Of a stretch of DNA of 50,000 nt, positions 9,367 through 20,433 are shown piece by piece. The DNA lies in NCBI RefSeq assembly GCF_964340395.1, contig NC_135565.1:2167501-2217500 (forward strand), read 5' to 3'. Origin of the DNA: Glandiceps talaboti. Lineage: Eukaryota > Hemichordata > Enteropneusta > Spengelidae. Numbering within the stretch: position 1 is the first letter of the stretch; each line of letters begins with the position of its first letter. The position numbers and the translations under genes are program-made. The notes beneath the pieces are model-generated. The model worked only from the letters and a program-made list of their open reading frames with translations, ran no database searches and was not told the origin of the DNA.

Positions 9367-10084
9367 TATCGATCGACAATTGAAAGAGTCTAGAAAAGAT
9401 AGGCGCTAATTGTGTACAGCATTCTTTAAGAAGTTTGCCTGTGATATTATCAGGGCCTGCGGTTTTACGAACATTAAGACTCTTAAACTGTTTGACCACT
9501 TCATCTACGTTGACCACTATCCTCTCTTCTTGGTTTTCATCTTCGTTGTCTAACAGCAATAATTCATTGGTTAGCTTCTTTTCATTTTCATCCCTGTCAA
9601 AACGAGCATAGAATTCGTTGAGTTCTTCCGCAAAGGCCTTTTCGTTAGTAACTGTCAATTTGCCTGTTGATGATTTATAATCAGTTATAGTTTGTAGTCC
9701 TCGCCAAGTGTCCCGGGTGTTGTTCGTGGAGAACTGGTTTTCAAGTTTGTGTTTATATTCAACCTTTTTCTTGTATATCTCTGTTATCAGTTGTTTTCCC
9801 ACTTCACTTGTTCGCTCAGCATTTCCTTCCCTATATGCAGCTTGTTTCAGTTGCAGAATATGTTTCAAGCTACTGTCAAACCATGGTTTATTATTTGGAT
9901 AGCGTTTTAGAGTCTTGGTGGGTAGGCATACATCAACACAAAAGTTTATATAATCGGTGATAACTTCAGTTGTCTTGTTAGCATCATCCTCAAACAGCTC
10001 GTCCCAATTAGTGCAATCCAAGCAAGCACAAAGTTTCTCGATCGCATCGGGCGACCATTGGGCATTGCAGCACTGAAATTTTCT
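9344..10084 (-). pseudogene. LINE-A linker and start of the reverse transcriptase
   Basis: This frame runs from QWSPDAIEKLCACLDCTNW (complement of about 10065) through DYINFCVD, YPNNKPWFDSSLK, DTWRGLQTITDYK and FYARFDRDE to the first RT block VRKTAGPDNITGKLLKEC. It matches the endonuclease-to-RT linker of L2/CR1-like ORF2 proteins. It ends in a stop made by the duplication at 9331-9366. The methionine at 10021 is internal. Confidence 0.8.
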
Positions 10085-10258
10085 TGGGTTTTGTACATTT
10101 TAATTTTTGTGGGTGACCCTAAAACGAATGACAACCTGAATGACGGAAAACGAATGACAGCATTTCTAGGTGGTAAACAGTGGAATGACACCCTTTTCTA
10201 CATTCAGTTAGTTGAATGACACCCTCTGCACTGTAGAACCACTGGAATGACATTCAGG
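10085..10258. repeat. GAATGACA-rich filler inside LINE-A
   Basis: Six copies of GAATGAC(A/G) lie between about 10131 and 10252, where the second half of the endonuclease should be. This is either a small insertion with a deletion or a tandem repeat that replaced the coding sequence. Confidence 0.5.
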
Positions 10259-10717
10259 TAAATACAAACTCCGCCACCTTTTTCTTTTCCGGATTCTGCC
10301 GTTCTATCCCCTCGGAAACAGTTAAACACGAGTATACTTATGCCACTGTCAGGAGTGTTATCATCTAGCCATGTTTCACTCAATGCTACAACACAACTGT
10401 TCTTGTACGCTGATAAATATTGAGCATTTGCTTGTAGTTCGTCCATTTTATTACGTAATGACTGGACGTTTCCGAATACAATACTTGGTAAAGGAAGCCT
10501 ATTTCCCCGTCGTTTCAACCTCTCACGTAGTCCACTCTTCTTTCCCCTCTTCCTGCGACGTGGGATCTCCGGAGGGATGATTGGCGGTGGTACGCTAGAA
10601 TTTGCTCGTATAGCTAACAATTGCTGTCTGTCATAATGAATAATCTTCGACGTAAATGGCAGCCTTAGAGGTGATGTGGGTTCATATGGTGAGCAGAGAC
10701 CATGTCCCCAAAGCAGT
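10259..10717 (-). pseudogene. LINE-A N-terminus and first half of the APE endonuclease
   Basis: Read from about 10717 down. A stretch with HYDRQQLLAIR leads to the basic PRRRKRGKKSG run, then VFGNVQSLRNKMDEL (first endonuclease block with its Asn), ALSETWLDD (block with the catalytic Glu) and RGDR followed by GGGVCIYLN. The later blocks with the Asp and His active-site residues are missing. The frame runs open upstream of the methionine at 10620. Confidence 0.8.
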
Positions 10718-11645
10718 GTTAATTAAGTGTTACTGTATAATTAATTAAGTGTTACTGTATAATAAATTAAGTGTTACTGTATAATTAATTAAGTATTACT
10801 GTATAATTAATTAAGTGTTGCTGTATAATTAATTAAGTGTTGCTGTATAATTAATTAAGTGTTACTGTATAATAAATTAAGTGTTACTGTATAATTAATT
10901 AAGTGTTACTGTATAATTAATTAAGTGTTACTGTATAATAAATTAAGTGTTACTGTATAATTAATTAAGTGTTACTGTATAATTAATTAGGTGTTACTGT
11001 ATAATTAATTAAGTGTTACTGTATAATTAATTAAGTGTTACTGTATAATTAATTAAGTGTTACTGTATAATTGATTAAGTGTTACTGTATAATTAATTAA
11101 GTGTTACTGTATAATTGATTAAGTGTTACTGTATAATTAATTAAGTGTTACTGTATAATTAATTAAGTGTTACTGTATAATTAATTAAGTGTTACTGTAT
11201 AATTAATTAAGTGTTACTGTATAATAAATTAAGTGTTACTGTATAATTAATTAAGTGTTACTGTATAATTAATTAGGTGTTACTGTATAATTAATTAAGT
11301 GTTACTGTATAATTAATTAAGTGTTACTGTATAATTAATTAAGTGTTACTGTATAATTGATTAAGTGTTACTGTATAATTAATTAAGTGTTACTGTATAA
11401 TTGATTAAGTGTTACTGTATAATTAATTAAGTGTTACTGTATAATTAATTAAGTGTTACTGTATAATTAATTAAGTGTTACTGTATAATTAATTAAGTGT
11501 TACTGTATAATTAATTAAGTGTTACTGTATAATTAGTTAAGTGTTACTGTATAATAAATTAAGTGTTACTGTATGATAAATTAAGTGTTACTGTATAATT
11601 AATTGTTACTGCATAATTGATTAAGTGTTACTGTATAATAAATTG
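10716..11645. repeat. 22-bp minisatellite, about 42 copies
   Basis: The unit contains TTAATTAAGTGTTACTGTAT. Variants are AATAAATT, AATTGATT, AATTAGGTG and GTTGC. The variant order at 10935 is repeated at 11221, an offset of 286 bp (13 units), so part of the array was copied as a block. The array abuts the 5' end of LINE-A. Confidence 0.95.
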
Positions 11646-11869
11646 ATACAACGCATATATCATCAATATACAACGTGAACCATAAACCATCGCATGACGT
11701 CATGATTGACAGAACATTTCATAAACAGGTATGTTCAATTAATTACATTATTTCTAAAACGAGCACAGTAGACAGTGTGTGGTTTTTAGCACAACCGAAC
11801 TGTAGTTTTGTAGGCATAGTGCGGTACCTTTCCATCTGTGTTTATGTTTATGGATGACTTAAAATGCTG

Positions 11870-12570
11870 GAGCGATTGGCTGGTATTTGGTATGGACATT
11901 ACTTATGGTGTATAGTTGCGAAATTGTTCAAAGTAAAATGATCGCATCATAGATGTGTGAATTGGGTAAACAATGATTTTTGGTCAAAAAAACTTTAAAA
12001 GATCCCATCAGTGATAAGATAATTAGGTTTAAAAAGGGGTTATTTTGGTAAAGAAAATTATAATTCCAAAACTGCTGAGCAGATTGTGTTGAAATTTAAA
12101 GGGGATGTATGTGGGGATGTGTAGATGAAGGTGTATTCACAACATGATGATCCCATGATCGGCATTACGCACATTAGGTATAAAACATCTCAATTTTTAA
12201 CAAAATCTTCTATAAATATGCATGGGATTGAAACTTGGTGGGAATGTTTAAGTTTCTGGAGGTGTTATTCTGCAGTTAATACTGTTCAAAGTACTTTGAC
12301 ACAACAGACCCTAGCAACCATGACCACACCCTTAGCAACAGTGAAATGATGATGCATATTACAAGATAACAACATGGATGGTTAGGCAAGTGACTAAAGA
12401 TTCAAAAAATGTATTCAAATATGCCGAACAACAATACCACGCCCATAGAAACAGCCAAATGATAGCAATGGGTAGGCATGCGAATAAATATTTCTAAAAT
12501 GTATGCAAATATGCCTAGCAACAATACAACTCCCATAGCAACAGCCAAAAGATGATATATATGTTTTGGA
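11870..12570. repeat. Degenerate dispersed repeat with internal duplication
   Basis: A low-complexity repeat with no coding frame. In its last part a block containing AATATGCC, ACAACAATAC, CCCATAG and AACAGCCAAA occurs at about 12415-12462 and again at about 12508-12553. A more diverged copy (CTAGCAACCATGACCACACC) lies at about 12311-12345. The style is that of old interspersed repeats in marine invertebrates; the family is not assigned. Confidence 0.5.
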
Positions 12571-12804
12571 ATCCCTTTGAGTTGATACAGTTGTGGTACA
12601 ATGTCGTTGGCGCTATTTTGTGTAAAGCGTATACACAATATATATGTACACATGACATTTCCCATCAGTACTGTATAGAAACAAGTTAATCAGCCGTGAA
12701 ATGTGTTGCTTAGTTATTATGATGTCTTTGAGGATGTGGGCGATATGATTTTCAAAATACTTCTAGAATTTCCATTAATGATGTATCATGGCAACACGTA
12801 ATTG

Positions 12805-12831
12805 GTGTGTGTGTGTGTCTGTGTGTGTGTG

Positions 12832-12882
<51 letters not shown>

Positions 12883-12977
12883 ACATACGTACGTACGTAC
12901 GCACGCACGCACGCCTGCCTGCCTGCCTGCATGCATGCATGCATGTATGTATGTATGTATGTAAGTATGTATGTATG

Positions 12978-13011
<34 letters not shown>

Positions 13012-13078
13012 TGCATGCATGCATGTATGTATGTATGTATGTATGTATGTATGTATGTATGTATGTATGTATGTATGT
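12805..13078. repeat. Compound microsatellite with stepwise motif change
   Basis: Successive blocks: (GT)n, (GTCT)n, (GTAC)n, (GCAC)n, (GCCT)n, (GCAT)n, (GTAT)n, (GCAT)n, (GTAT)n. Most neighbouring tetramers differ by a single base. Frames through it are artefacts. Confidence 0.95.
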
Positions 13079-13079
13079 C

Positions 13080-13572
13080 CTTAGGATTGATGGTGATGAT
13101 ATAGCTACATCTATTTATACTAAACCTACTGATTCACATTCATATTTGCAGTATGGTTCATCACATCCTAATAAGTGTATTTCGATTCCATTCCCTATTC
13201 ACAATTACTTCGTTTACGTCGTATTTGTAGTCGTGATTTGTATTTCATAGAAAGGGCTGATGAATTTTGCTCGTACTTCCATCAACGTGGTTATCCTATG
13301 TCGGTTACCAATGCAGCTTTACAAAAGGTGTCATCGTTGTCTAGGGAAGCTTGTATCAAATCACATGATCAGAAGAGTAACAACGATCGTCCCATATTAG
13401 CTCTTACATACCATCTCTTTTCCACTAGAGTTAAAACATTATATACAAGCATTTTATAATTAATATCTTACGTTCTAATAGGGTTACCAATTCATTGTTT
13501 CCTTAAGTACCTTTAACGGCTGGCGACGTGATACCAGTCTTAGAGATATGGTGGTCCATACAGAACAACACG
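13080..13572 (+). mobile_element. Penelope-like element fragment (RT C-terminal region)
   Basis: Three reading frames in order: IYTKPTDSHSYLQYGSSHP (13105-13165), then after a shift SIPYSQLLRLRRICSRD with FIERADEFCSYFHQRGYP, PILALTYHLFSTRV (13188-13435), and after a further shift RRDTSLRDMVVHTE (about 13520-13562). The order YTKPTD, SHP, SIPYSQ, LRRIC, LTYH and LRD is the signature of the region after the RT palm in Penelope-like elements. The catalytic RT core is absent upstream, where the microsatellite begins, and no GIY-YIG domain follows. It is a dead fragment. Confidence 0.7.
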
Positions 13573-14116
13573 GTGAGTACTGTATGGGGGTCAAGAGTAA
13601 AGCAGTGCTTAGATTTGCCATACTATAAGACACGGTGAGTACTGTATGGGGTCAAGAGTAAAGCAGTGTTTAGATTGCCCATACCATAGGGCACGGTGAG
13701 TACTGTATGGGGGTCAAGAGTAAAGCATTGTTTAGAGTTGCCCATACTATAAGACACGGTGAGTACTGTATGGGAGTCAAGAGTAAAGCAGTGCTTAGAT
13801 TTGCCATACTATAAGACACGGTGAGTACTGTATGGGGGTCAAGAGTAAAGCAGTGCTTAGATTTGCCATACTACAAGACACGGTGAGTACTGTATGGGGT
13901 CAAGAGTAAAGCATTGTTTAGATTGCCCATACTATAAGACACGCTGAGTATTGTATGGGGGTCAAGAGTAAAGCATTGTTTAGATTGCCCATACTATAAG
14001 ACACGGTGAGTACTGTATGGGGTTCAAGAGTAAAGCAGTGCTTAGATTGCCCATACTATAAGACACGGTGAGTACTGTATGGGGGTCAAGAGTAAAGCAG
14101 TGCTTAGATTTGCCAG
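13570..14116. repeat. 62-bp minisatellite, 9 copies
   Basis: Units of 61-63 bp start with ACGGTGAGTACTGTATGGGG at 13570, 13632, 13693, 13756, 13818, 13880, 13941, 14003 and 14065. Each unit holds a consensus-like 5' splice site (GGTGAGTA). Most also hold a GTATGGG...CCCATAC inverted pair. Confidence 0.95.
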
Positions 14117-14520
14117 TGTATGTAGAAGTGAAATGTTTATGTGGTATGGGTGTCATTTCTCGTGTGTGCTTCATCAGACTGTATCCAATCATTGTTGGTA
14201 GATATATACATACAGACAAATTGTACGGCGGAAATCAAGAGCGCCAAAGGGTGGTAAACATTGATGATTGGAGCCATTGTTGTTGCAGGAAACATATGGT
14301 ATTGCCAAATTTATATGATAAAATATCATATAAACCCGTGTTTCCGGATTATGTATGCTTAGTGAAAACATTCCGTTTAAATGGATTCAATTAAAAAAAG
14401 TATTGATAGTAGCGACAGACACGGATTGGGCTAACCATACGTCCAACGTACGATGAACACGTCAGTAGTATTACAGACTAAGTATCTAACAAAAGTGGAA
14501 ACAAATTATCAAACATAGAC
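14117..14520. other. No recognised feature
   Basis: No domain or repeat was recognised. Short open frames have no support. Confidence 0.4.
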
Positions 14521-14719
14521 CAGGGGCGAACACTGACGTCATAGGCTCACGTTACTTCACTGTCGTATCAGATTGTACCACGATATCTATCATAAATCAT
14601 ATTTCAGCACTTTGGTATGATTTAAAGATACAGCAACGATACCGTGACCAAGTCATCAGTCCTTACAAGAACGACGGTGTAGTCATTGCCTACCTACACA
14701 GCTGCGACGAACCAGCAAA
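14521..14719 (+). other. Candidate untranslated first exon
   Basis: A perfect TGACGTCA (CRE-like) palindrome lies at 14534-14541, and a strong donor, CAGCAAA|GTAAGTATT, ends the segment at 14719. The lectin gene needs an upstream 5' UTR exon, because its signal-peptide exon begins with a 3' splice site. This segment could be it, which would imply a ~15 kb intron. That is inference; an unrelated exon or chance match is equally possible. Confidence 0.25.
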
Positions 14720-14721
14720 GT

Positions 14722-15146
14722 AAGTATTACTGACTTCTTTAATTTCTGCATATCTTTGAAGGAGTATGTATGGTACAGTTTTGTACTTTGTTGATATCTT
14801 TAGCCACTTAACTCTTATTTATTCATTTGGTTAGTTATATTTATAACCCCGTCCTTATGTTACATCTTTCACATTTTACAATGTGTCAGAACTGCTGTTA
14901 GTAAAATATCAGAATAGGAACAAAACAAACTAACGTTAACGTTATTCTTAATATATAAGTTTAGTCTTCAGTCTGTGTTCATTTGTGATTTGATGTTGTG
15001 CAGTGTTAATTCGCGATCGTATTTCCAGAGCAACGGTTTATTTTGTCGACTGATGAATGTGCATGTAATGATGATTGAAGCTAAAAAGAAAAAAATAGAA
15101 ACCAGACAGTTTATATCTAGCGAGATCCCGTCTAAGACCTCTTTAC
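14722..15146. other. No recognised feature
   Basis: AT-rich; nothing recognisable. Confidence 0.4.
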
Positions 15147-15292
15147 AGTATAGTATAGTATAGTATAGTAGTATAGTATAGTATAGTATAGTATAGTATA
15201 GTAGTATAGTATAGTATAGTATAGTACAGTATAGTATAGTATAGTATAGTATAGTATAGTATAGTATAGTATAGTATAGTATATAGTATAGT
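15147..15292 (-). repeat. (TATAG)n microsatellite at the 3' end of LINE-B
   Basis: About 28 pentamers with a few slips. Read on the minus strand, they begin right after GGAATAAAGAAAGAC, which holds the AATAAA of LINE-B (complement of 15298-15303), so they are probably the LINE's tail. Confidence 0.8.
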
Positions 15293-16820
15293 CTTTCTTT
15301 ATTCCAATAACGGAACATACCTCCGTTTATCCCCGGAGGAGGGTTACATAAATACATAAGAACGAATAAAGGAGGTCACGTGAGCCAAAATCACAAAACA
15401 GCTGAGAAATAAATATATATAAAAGACTACAATGCAAACAAAAAAGGAAATCAAATACTGTCCCTGATCCTGAAACAATCTATTATGAATTTTGCAGTCA
15501 TCACTACAATAGTTTTATCTATACTTGACATAATTACAATGAACTTTAATAGTCTTGTCATCTTTATCAATAAAATCCGGATAAATAGAGGATACAGTCT
15601 GAAAGAAATTATGTCTTTGTTGACTGAACCTAGAGCAACCGATAAAAAAAAATAAACTTCAGATTTCATTGGAGTCACACACACAGCATATTCTGTCTTC
15701 TACTGGTATATTTATATATCTACCCATTTCGATCATTAACTTATGACAGCAGCATCTAAACTTTGTATAAAAATGTCGGAGTTGAAAACTTTTCAAAATA
15801 ACAAGATATGGTTCAAAATAAATGTTGGGTTTAAATGTTCTATACGTCCTAAGTTTATTTCGTTGCGTTGGATTTCTACGGTTATCATCAAAAACTTGTT
15901 TTTTCCATTCACAAAAATATTCACCTTTCAGAGATTGTACCCTTTCACTTATACATTTTCCAATGCAAATGCTCAAAGGATTACTCCACAATGTTCCCTG
16001 GTCACAGGCATTGAAAATCACCCCCTTGATAGACCTTGCCCATTTTGATTTTCCACTTTCGCCGAGGGTTATTACGTCGTTTAGTGCTTTATGAGAAAGT
16101 CTATCAAATGGTAACTTCGATGTTCTGTGCCAAAAACGTATGATATCTAATTGTCGACCAATCTCTACTGGGTATCTTCCAAGTTCTGCTAGAATAGCTG
16201 CATTTGTTGTGTGTTGTGGAACTCCAAGAATAAACTTTGCCCATTTGATTTGGATATTTTCGAGCAAATTAACATGTAAATTACCAAGTACAGCAGCTGC
16301 GTAATTTAATATTGGAAGTATTTTGGTGTCAAAAATCTTCATGTACAGTTTAGGTGATAATTCATTTCCCAGTGCCGCTCGGACCGAGAAAATAGTTTTT
16401 GACGCTTTATCGGCCAGCTGTTTAAAAGCAGCTTTAAAAGACCCGTTCTCTGTAAAAACTATACCTAAATATGTATATCTCGTTACTGTCTTTATACCTT
16501 GACTATTGAAGACAAAGTCTGTCTGGTCGTTTTCATTTGAGAACAAATCTCTGTTAAAAACAACAACCTGGGTTTTGACTACATTTACAAGTAAACGCCA
16601 ACTATTACAATAGTTTTCAAATCTTGAAAGCAATAATTCAAGACCCTGTCGTGATGTGGAAACAATTATGCTATCATCTGCATAAAGCAGGTATGATAAA
16701 TTATAATCACCTAAAGTAATACCTTGGAAAGGTGGCCTATTCAAACAGTCTTCGACATCGTTTAAGAAAAACGCAAACAAAATAAGGCTAAGTATGCCAC
16801 CCTGTTGTACACCCACATCT
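15293..16820 (-). mobile_element. LINE-B: 5'-truncated non-LTR retrotransposon
   Basis: Minus-strand element starting abruptly inside RT motif B near 16820 and ending with AATAAA and a pentamer tail at 15292. Such 5' truncation is typical of LINE insertion. The class is Jockey/CR1-like by protein style; the exact clade is not settled. Confidence 0.8.
15520..16816 (-). pseudogene. LINE-B reverse transcriptase, C-terminal portion
   Basis: The frame from 16816 to 15659 opens with GVQQGGILSLILFAFFLND (motif B) and includes YLLYADDSIIVS (catalytic YADD), VVKTQVVVF, YTYLGIVFTENGSF, a thumb region with KWAKFILGVP and AELGRYPVEI, and a C-terminal RYINIPVEDRICCVCDSNE typical of a terminal Cys-containing motif. 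A shift near 15645, in an A/T run, moves the end into another frame (SRFSQQRHNFFQTVSSIYP) to about 15520. Everything upstream of motif B is absent. Confidence 0.85.
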
Positions 16821-17110
16821 GACTTTTATATATTATTTTACAATAATATATTTACGTACTTGACTTTAGTCTTCAGTTTTGTTAAAGATTTTTGTTGTTA
16901 TTATCACTACAAGTGTTGCTTTTTTGGGATATATATTTTGTTGCATATTCAAAACGTACTCACGGTATTCTACAGAAGCATTTAATAATCACTTGTAATT
17001 GATTGAACACAAACCTGGTATTAAGATATAACTCCCGAAATATCCAATGACGTCATGTATTATACGTACCAAAAACCGCTAATCAACTGTTCTAGCAATG
17101 TCTGAAGACA
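16821..17110. other. No recognised feature
   Basis: AT-rich spacer between LINE-B and the next repeats. Confidence 0.4.
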
Positions 17111-17113
17111 ATT

Positions 17114-17157
17114 ATTATGTTATGTTATGTTATGTTATGTTATGTTATGTTATGTTA
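17114..17157. repeat. (TTATG)n microsatellite
   Basis: About nine perfect pentamers. Confidence 0.95.
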
Positions 17158-17282
17158 TAGAAGACACACTTAAACACTAGCATTACATTAGATTAGTTTA
17201 ATTGACGTTTTATGTAAATATTCATAAGCTGAGCCTGTGTCACTTTAATTACGTACTTTAGTTATTTAAGCTAGCAAACGAT

Positions 17283-20200
17283 ATAGCGTAATTCAGCTAT
17301 TGTACGATACTAGGGTAATTCAGCTATTGTACGATACTAGGGTAATACAGCTAACATACGATACTAGGGTAATTCATCTATCGTACGATACTAGGGTAAT
17401 TCAGCTATCGTACGATACTAGGGTAATTCAGCTATCGCACGATACTAGGGTAATTCAGCTATTGTACGATACTAGGGTAATTCAGCTAACATACGATACT
17501 AGGGTAATTCAGCTATCGTACGATACTAGGGTAATTCAGCTATCGTACGATACTAGGGTAATTCAGCTATCGTACGATACAAGGGTAATTCAGCTATTGT
17601 AAGATACTAGGGTAATTCAGCTATTGTGTGATACTAGGGTAATTCAGCTATCATACGATACTAGGGTAATTCATCTATCGTACGATACTAGGGTAATTCA
17701 GCTATCGTACAATACTAGGGTAATTCAGCTATCGTACAATACTAGGGTAATTCAGCTATCGTACGATACTAGGGTAATTCAGCTAATGTACGATACTAGG
17801 GTAATTCAGCTATCGTACGATACTAGCGTAATTCAGCTATCGTACGATACAAGTGTAATTCAGCTATCTTACGATATTAGGGTGATTCATCTATCGTATG
17901 ATACTAGGGTAATTCAGCTATCGTACAATACTAGGGTAATTCAGCTATCGTACAATACTAGGGTAATTCAGCTATCGTACGATACTAGGGTAATTCAGCT
18001 ATTGTACGATACTAGGGTAATTCAGCTATCGTACGATACTAGGGTAATTCAGCTATCATACGATACTAGCGTAATTCAGCTATCGTACGATACAAGGGTA
18101 ATTCAGCTATCATACGATACTAGGGTGATTCAGCTATTGTATGATACTAGGGTAATTCAGCTATCGTACGATACTAGCGTAATTCAGCTATCGTACGATA
18201 CTAGCGTAATTCAGCTATCGTACGATACAAGGGTAATTCAGCTATCATACGATACTAGGGTAATTCAGCTATCGTACAATACTAGGGTAATTCAGCTATT
18301 GTATGATACTAGGGTAATTCAGCTATTGTACGATACTAGGGTAATTCAGCTATTGTATGATACTAGGGTAATTCAGCTATCGTACGATACTAGGGTAATT
18401 CAGCTATTGTACGATACTAGGGTAATTCATATATCGTACGATACTAGGGTAATTCATCTATCGTACGATACTAGGGTAATTCATCTATCGTACGATACAA
18501 GGGTCATTCAGCTATTGTGTGATACTAGCGTAATTCAGCTATTGTATGATACTAGGGTAATTCATCTATCGTACGATACTAGGGTAATTCAGCTATTGTG
18601 TGATACTAGCGTAATTCAGCTATTGTATGATACTAGGGTAATTCAGCTATTGTACAATACTAGGGTAATTCAGCTATTGTATGATACTAGGGTAATTCAG
18701 CTATCGTACAATACTAGGGTAATTCAGCTATTGTATGATACTAGGGTAATTCAGCTATTGTGTGATACTAGCGTAATTCAGCTATTGTATGATACTAGGG
18801 TAATTCAGCTATCGTGCGATACTAGGGTAATTCAGCTATTGTATGATACTAGGGTAATTCAGCTATCGTACGATACTAGGGTAATTCAGCTATCGTACGA
18901 TACTAGGGTAATTCAGCTATCGTACGATACTAGCGTAATTCAGCTATTGTATGATACTAGGGTAATTCAGCTATCGTACGATACTAGGGTAATTCATCTA
19001 TCGTATGATACAAGGGTCATTCAGCTATCGTACGATACAAGGGTAATTCAGCTATCGTACGATACTAGGGTAATTCATCTATCGTACAATACTAGGGTAA
19101 TTCAGCTATCGTACGATACTAGGGTAATTCAGCTATCGTATGATACCAGGGTAATTCAGCTATCGTACAATACTAGGGTAATTCAGCTATCGTACAATAC
19201 TAGGGTAATTCAGCTATCGTATGATACTAGGGTAATTCAGCTATCGTACAATACTAGGGTAATTCAGCTATCGTATGATACTAGGGTAATTCAGCTATTG
19301 TACGATACTAGGGTAATTCAGCTATCGTACGATACTAGGGTAATTCAGCTGTCGTATGATACTAGGGTAATTCAGCTATCATACAATACTAGGGTAATTC
19401 AGCAATCGTACAATACTAGGGTAATTCAGCTATCGTACAATACTAGGGTAATTCAGCTATCGTACGATACAAGGGTAATTCATCTATCATACGATACTAG
19501 GGTAATTCAGCTATTGTATGATACTAGGGTAATTCAGCTATCGTACGATACTAGGGTAATTCATCTATCGTACGATACTAGGGTAATTCATCTATCGTAC
19601 GATACAAGTGTAATTCATCTATCGTACGATACTAGCGTAATTCAGCTATTGTATGATACTAGGGTAATTCAGCTATCATACGATACTAGGGTAATTCAGC
19701 TATCGTACGATACTAGCGTAATTCAGCTATTGTATGATACTAGGGTAATTCAGCTATTGTATGATACTAGGGTAATTCAGCTATTGTATGATACTAGGGT
19801 AATTCAGCTATCGTACGATACTAGGGTAATTCAGCTATTGTATGATACTAGGGTAATTCAGCTATCGTACGATACTAGGGTAATTCAGCTATTGTACGAT
19901 ACTAGCGTAATTCATCTATCGTACGATACTAGGGTAATTCATCTATCGTACGATACAAGTGTAATTCATCTATCGTACGATACTAGCGTAATTCAGCTAT
20001 TGTATGATACTAGGGTAATTCAGCTATCATACGATACTAGGGTAATTCAGCTATCGTACGATACTAGCGTAATTCAGCTATTGTATGATACTAGGGTAAT
20101 TCAGCTATTGTACGATACTAGGGTAATTCAGCTATCATACGATACTAGGGTAATTCAGCTATCGTACGATACTAGCGTAATTCAGCTATTGTATGATACT

Positions 20201-20433
20201 AGGGTAATTCAGCTATTGTACGATACTAGGGTAATTCAGCTATCATACGATACTAGGGTAATTCAGCTATCATACAATACTAGGGTAATTCAGCTATCGT
20301 ACGAAACTAGGGTAATTCAGCTATCGTACAATACTAGGGTAATTCAGCTATCGTACAATACTAGGGTAATTCAGCTATCGTACGATACTCAAGTAATTCA
20401 GCTATTGTACGATACTAGGGTAATTCAGCTATA
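17283..20433 (+). repeat. 27-bp minisatellite, about 117 copies, open in one frame
   Basis: The unit contains ATCGTACGATACTAGGGTAA followed by TTCAGCT. Because 27 is a multiple of three, one frame stays open and reads a nonapeptide YDTRVIQLS over 17300-17602 and 17624-20437. One unit has TAC changed to TAA, a stop at 17600-17602. The other five frames are closed by stops present in every consensus unit. Common variants are TCG/TTG (S/L), GAT/AAT (D/N), AGG/AGC (R/S) and CAG/CAT (Q/H). No signal peptide, splice context or flanking coding sequence supports a protein. I treat it as a satellite. Confidence 0.9.

Larger units (their letters stand above)
3168..10717 (-). mobile_element. LINE-A: L2/CR1-like non-LTR retrotransposon, split by a foldback insertion
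   Basis: Minus-strand element read from 10717 down to 3168. Order: basic N-terminal stretch (RRRKRGKK), start of an APE-type endonuclease, linker, reverse transcriptase, C-terminal domain, 3' UTR with AATAAA, and an (ATT)n tail. The protein type matches LINEs of the L2/CR1 group in the Jockey superfamily; this is my recognition and not a search result. It is inactive for three visible reasons: loss of the second half of the endonuclease (about 10085-10255), a frame-breaking tandem duplication at 9331-9366, and a 4.7 kb insertion at 4085-8787. The 5' end abuts a 22-bp minisatellite, so the element may be truncated there. Confidence 0.8.

Noticed and set aside
12752-13250. Frames rich in Cys-Val or Arg-Gln-Thr-Asp
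   Set aside because: Compound microsatellite translation; only the part after 13080 has real similarity (Penelope-like) and is listed separately.
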